Shown piece by piece: positions 62,747-64,000 of a DNA stretch of 64,000 nucleotides (positions are counted from its first letter, which is position 1; each line of letters opens with the position of its first letter). The position numbers were made by a program, and so were the translations under genes. The notes beneath the pieces were generated by a model. The model had not been told where the DNA came from and searched no databases. It was given only the letters and a program-made list of their open reading frames with translations. Origin of the DNA: CAYPNF01 sp964411985 (GTDB taxonomy: Bacteria > Verrucomicrobiota > Verrucomicrobiia > Limisphaerales > J093); the NCBI GenBank assembly GCA_964411985.1, contig CAYPNF010000018.1, positions 62,001-126,000 of the forward strand, read 5' to 3'.

Positions 62747-63445
62747 TCAGTTTCCCGATTTGCGGTAGCCTGAGTTCTCCACCTTGACGGTTAAGTTTTT
62801 GCCCTTGGCCTCGAGGGTGGAGGTTGAGGCGTAGGTGGCATTGTTGTCGAGGGTGCTAAAGCGCACGTCCAGCAACACCGGTTCCTTTTGCGAATCGAGA
62901 TAGGTCGAGACCTTCGCTTCCAACGGGCGATTGCTCGCCAGGTCCACGTCCATTACCAGGCTATCCCCAGCTTTGACGTAGTTGGCAAAGGTCAGTCGCA
63001 CCCGTTGGCCGGGCAGGGGTGTGAGGGAAGCCTTGCCTGCATCTTTGGCGGCTTGGATCTTGGCTTGATCCGGTGGAACGTACTGCTTCACGAGTGCCAC
63101 CGCTTCTTTCATGTAGTCGGCCATCTCCTCTTTCTTCGACTCGACAATCTTCCCGCGCAGCCCGCGCTTCTTCTCCTCAGGAGGCGGTGCGGTGACCGGG
63201 ACTTTCTGCACCTTTCCGTCCGCACCATGATAACACCGGTTCATCTGGCGAGACTTCTCCTCGCCTTTGAGGCTGACCACGGTGGTTTCCATCCATTCGT
63301 ATTGCTTGAGGACGGCCTGGCTGGTCGCGAGGGAGGCTTTGAGGGCCACTACGCGTTCTTGAACCGTGGGTTGTGGAGCTTGGGCCTGGCTGCTAACGAT
63401 CAGCAGCAGGGCCGTCGGTAGGAGTGCTTTTAGATAGATTCTCAT
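62747..63445 (-). CDS. Exported protein of unknown function
   Basis: 232 aa, not recognised. A signal peptide (LKALLPTALLLIVSSQAQ) is followed by a helical stretch (QERVVALKASLATSQAVLKQYEWMETT) with a charged linker (EEKKRGLRGKIVESKKEEM), then a beta-rich end (VRLTFANYVKAGDSLVMDVDL, LLDVRFSTLDNNATYASTS). Periplasmic or membrane-bound role likely; no motif gives an activity. It is transcribed towards the 61690 gene, 37 bases away. Confidence 0.6.
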   Translation of the reverse strand: MRIYLKALLPTALLLIVSSQAQAPQPTVQERVVALKASLATSQAVLKQYEWMETTVVSLKGEEKSRQMNRCYHGADGKVQKVPVTAPPPEEKKRGLRGKIVESKKEEMADYMKEAVALVKQYVPPDQAKIQAAKDAGKASLTPLPGQRVRLTFANYVKAGDSLVMDVDLASNRPLEAKVSTYLDSQKEPVLLDVRFSTLDNNATYASTSTLEAKGKNLTVKVENSGYRKSGN

Positions 63446-63679
63446 GGTTTCCAGAATGTACGCTTTTTCGATTGTAAGGACCGTCGTTCATTGTATCCGG
63501 TTAGGAGACTCACGAACCAGCTCTGTTGCCTGGCTCCACCGCCGGATCAGCCTGGGGAACCGGCGCTTGGGGTGCGGGGTGGTACACCGCTCACAACCAG
63601 ACCTTTCTTCCCGGCCAAGGCTACGCAGGTGATGTTGGATCCGTGGTTGGCCTTTCGTTGTCCGTGGCCATTGGCAGGT
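63446..63679 (-). other. 234-base spacer before the 232-aa gene
   Basis: No gene seen on either strand that I can support. A weak inverted repeat (CGCCGG at 63540, CCGGCG at 63560) is present. A promoter for the 62747-58402 genes may be here. Confidence 0.4.
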
Positions 63680-64000
63680 TCAGTCCCGAGAGATCACCCA
63701 GGTTTTGTCCGGGTTGTACTCGCTCATCGCTGCAGTGATTTCGGCCGTCTTGAGTCCCAGGTCCTTTTGATAGACACGGCCCTGCTGGTTTACGATGAAA
63801 GTCATGATGCCGGTTTCGCCGTATTCGGCGGGCCACGCTACCAGGGCGAAGCCCCCGATCATTTTTCCGTTGATGATGTAGTTGTATTTTCCCAGCGGGG
63901 CTGCCTTGCCCTGGGAGGTGAGGATCTTGAAGAAGTATCCGTGGAACGGCTCCGGTTCCGCACCCTGCTCCCTGGGCTTTCGGTGATAACCCTGAGCCTG
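63680..64000 (-). CDS. DUF2950 family protein, C-terminal part (cut by window edge)
   Basis: The - strand frame is open from base 64000 to the stop at 63680: 106 codons visible, the N-terminus is outside the window. FHGYYFKILTSQGKAAPLG, YIINGKMIGGFALVAWPAEYG and GIMTFIVNQQGRVYQKDLG match the conserved C-terminal part of DUF2950 (PF11453), an exported family often beside DUF3300 genes. Function unknown. On the same strand as the genes after it, so probably an upstream member of the same cluster. Confidence 0.85.
   Translation of the reverse strand, partial: QAQGYHRKPREQGAEPEPFHGYFFKILTSQGKAAPLGKYNYIINGKMIGGFALVAWPAEYGETGIMTFIVNQQGRVYQKDLGLKTAEITAAMSEYNPDKTWVISRD

Noticed and set aside
63540..63565. 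CGCCGG/CCGGCG inverted repeat as terminator
   Set aside because: Only a 6-bp stem with a 14-base loop and no T-run; common in GC-rich DNA.
1..64000. CRISPR array, tRNA or rRNA genes, insertion sequence or transposase
   Set aside because: No regular spaced repeats, cloverleaf candidates, rRNA-like stretches or transposase motifs were noticed on reading both strands; a dedicated search was not possible.

Overview
The window is GC-rich, with long secreted carbohydrate-active proteins, Tat-exported enzymes and CSPTR-type sulfatases. There is no SusC/SusD pair or TonB receptor. This looks most like a Verrucomicrobiota genome (a relative is also possible in Planctomycetota or another PVC lineage); the assignment is inference from gene content. 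No rRNA, tRNA, CRISPR array or insertion sequence was recognised.

Region 1 (bases 2-45198, all + strand) is a long co-directional locus for taking apart a complex polysaccharide. It encodes three heparinase II/III-like proteins (the first cut by the window edge), seven right-handed beta-helix proteins, including a GH28-like one, a GH2 enzyme, two GH29 alpha-L-fucosidases (one with a LamG-like module, one fused to an SGNH esterase), a LamG protein, a two-domain VOC protein, a Tat-exported pyruvyl-transferase-like protein, a Tat-exported sugar isomerase-like protein, a three-domain FAD oxidoreductase, a sugar/H+ symporter and two uroporphyrinogen-decarboxylase-like proteins. Many junctions are ATGA overlaps or very short gaps, so much of the block is probably co-transcribed. 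A plausible substrate is a fucose-rich, acidic and substituted (acetyl, pyruvyl and/or methyl) glycan; this is inference.

Scattered through region 1 are short remnants of its own genes. Most keep the start codon (often still in an ATGA overlap) and the last part of the gene but have lost the middle: 28411-28634 (LamG), 29893-30096 (beta-helix), 39343-39486 (pyruvyl transferase, then an isomerase tail) and 41793-42153 (GH28). At 36782-36871 only the head of the SGNH-GH29 gene remains. The order of intact genes and remnants suggests segmental tandem duplication followed by reciprocal internal deletion. This is the most distinctive structural feature of the window.

Region 2 (45253-58276, - strand) holds a response regulator fused to an AlbA_2/Schlafen-type domain, a GH63 glycosidase, and a group made of a hybrid sensor kinase with Hpt, a sigma54 activator, a small monooxygenase-like protein, a sulfatase and an outer-membrane beta-barrel. 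Between the activator and the monooxygenase gene lie a good -24/-12 sigma54 promoter match and, about 130 bp upstream of its predicted start, a perfect 20-bp palindrome with extra half-sites. Together they suggest a local sigma54 switch for the sulfatase group.

Region 3 (58313-64000, - strand) reads, in transcription order, DUF2950 (cut by the window edge), two exported proteins of unknown role, a second sulfatase and a DUF2959 protein, ending at a terminator-like hairpin.
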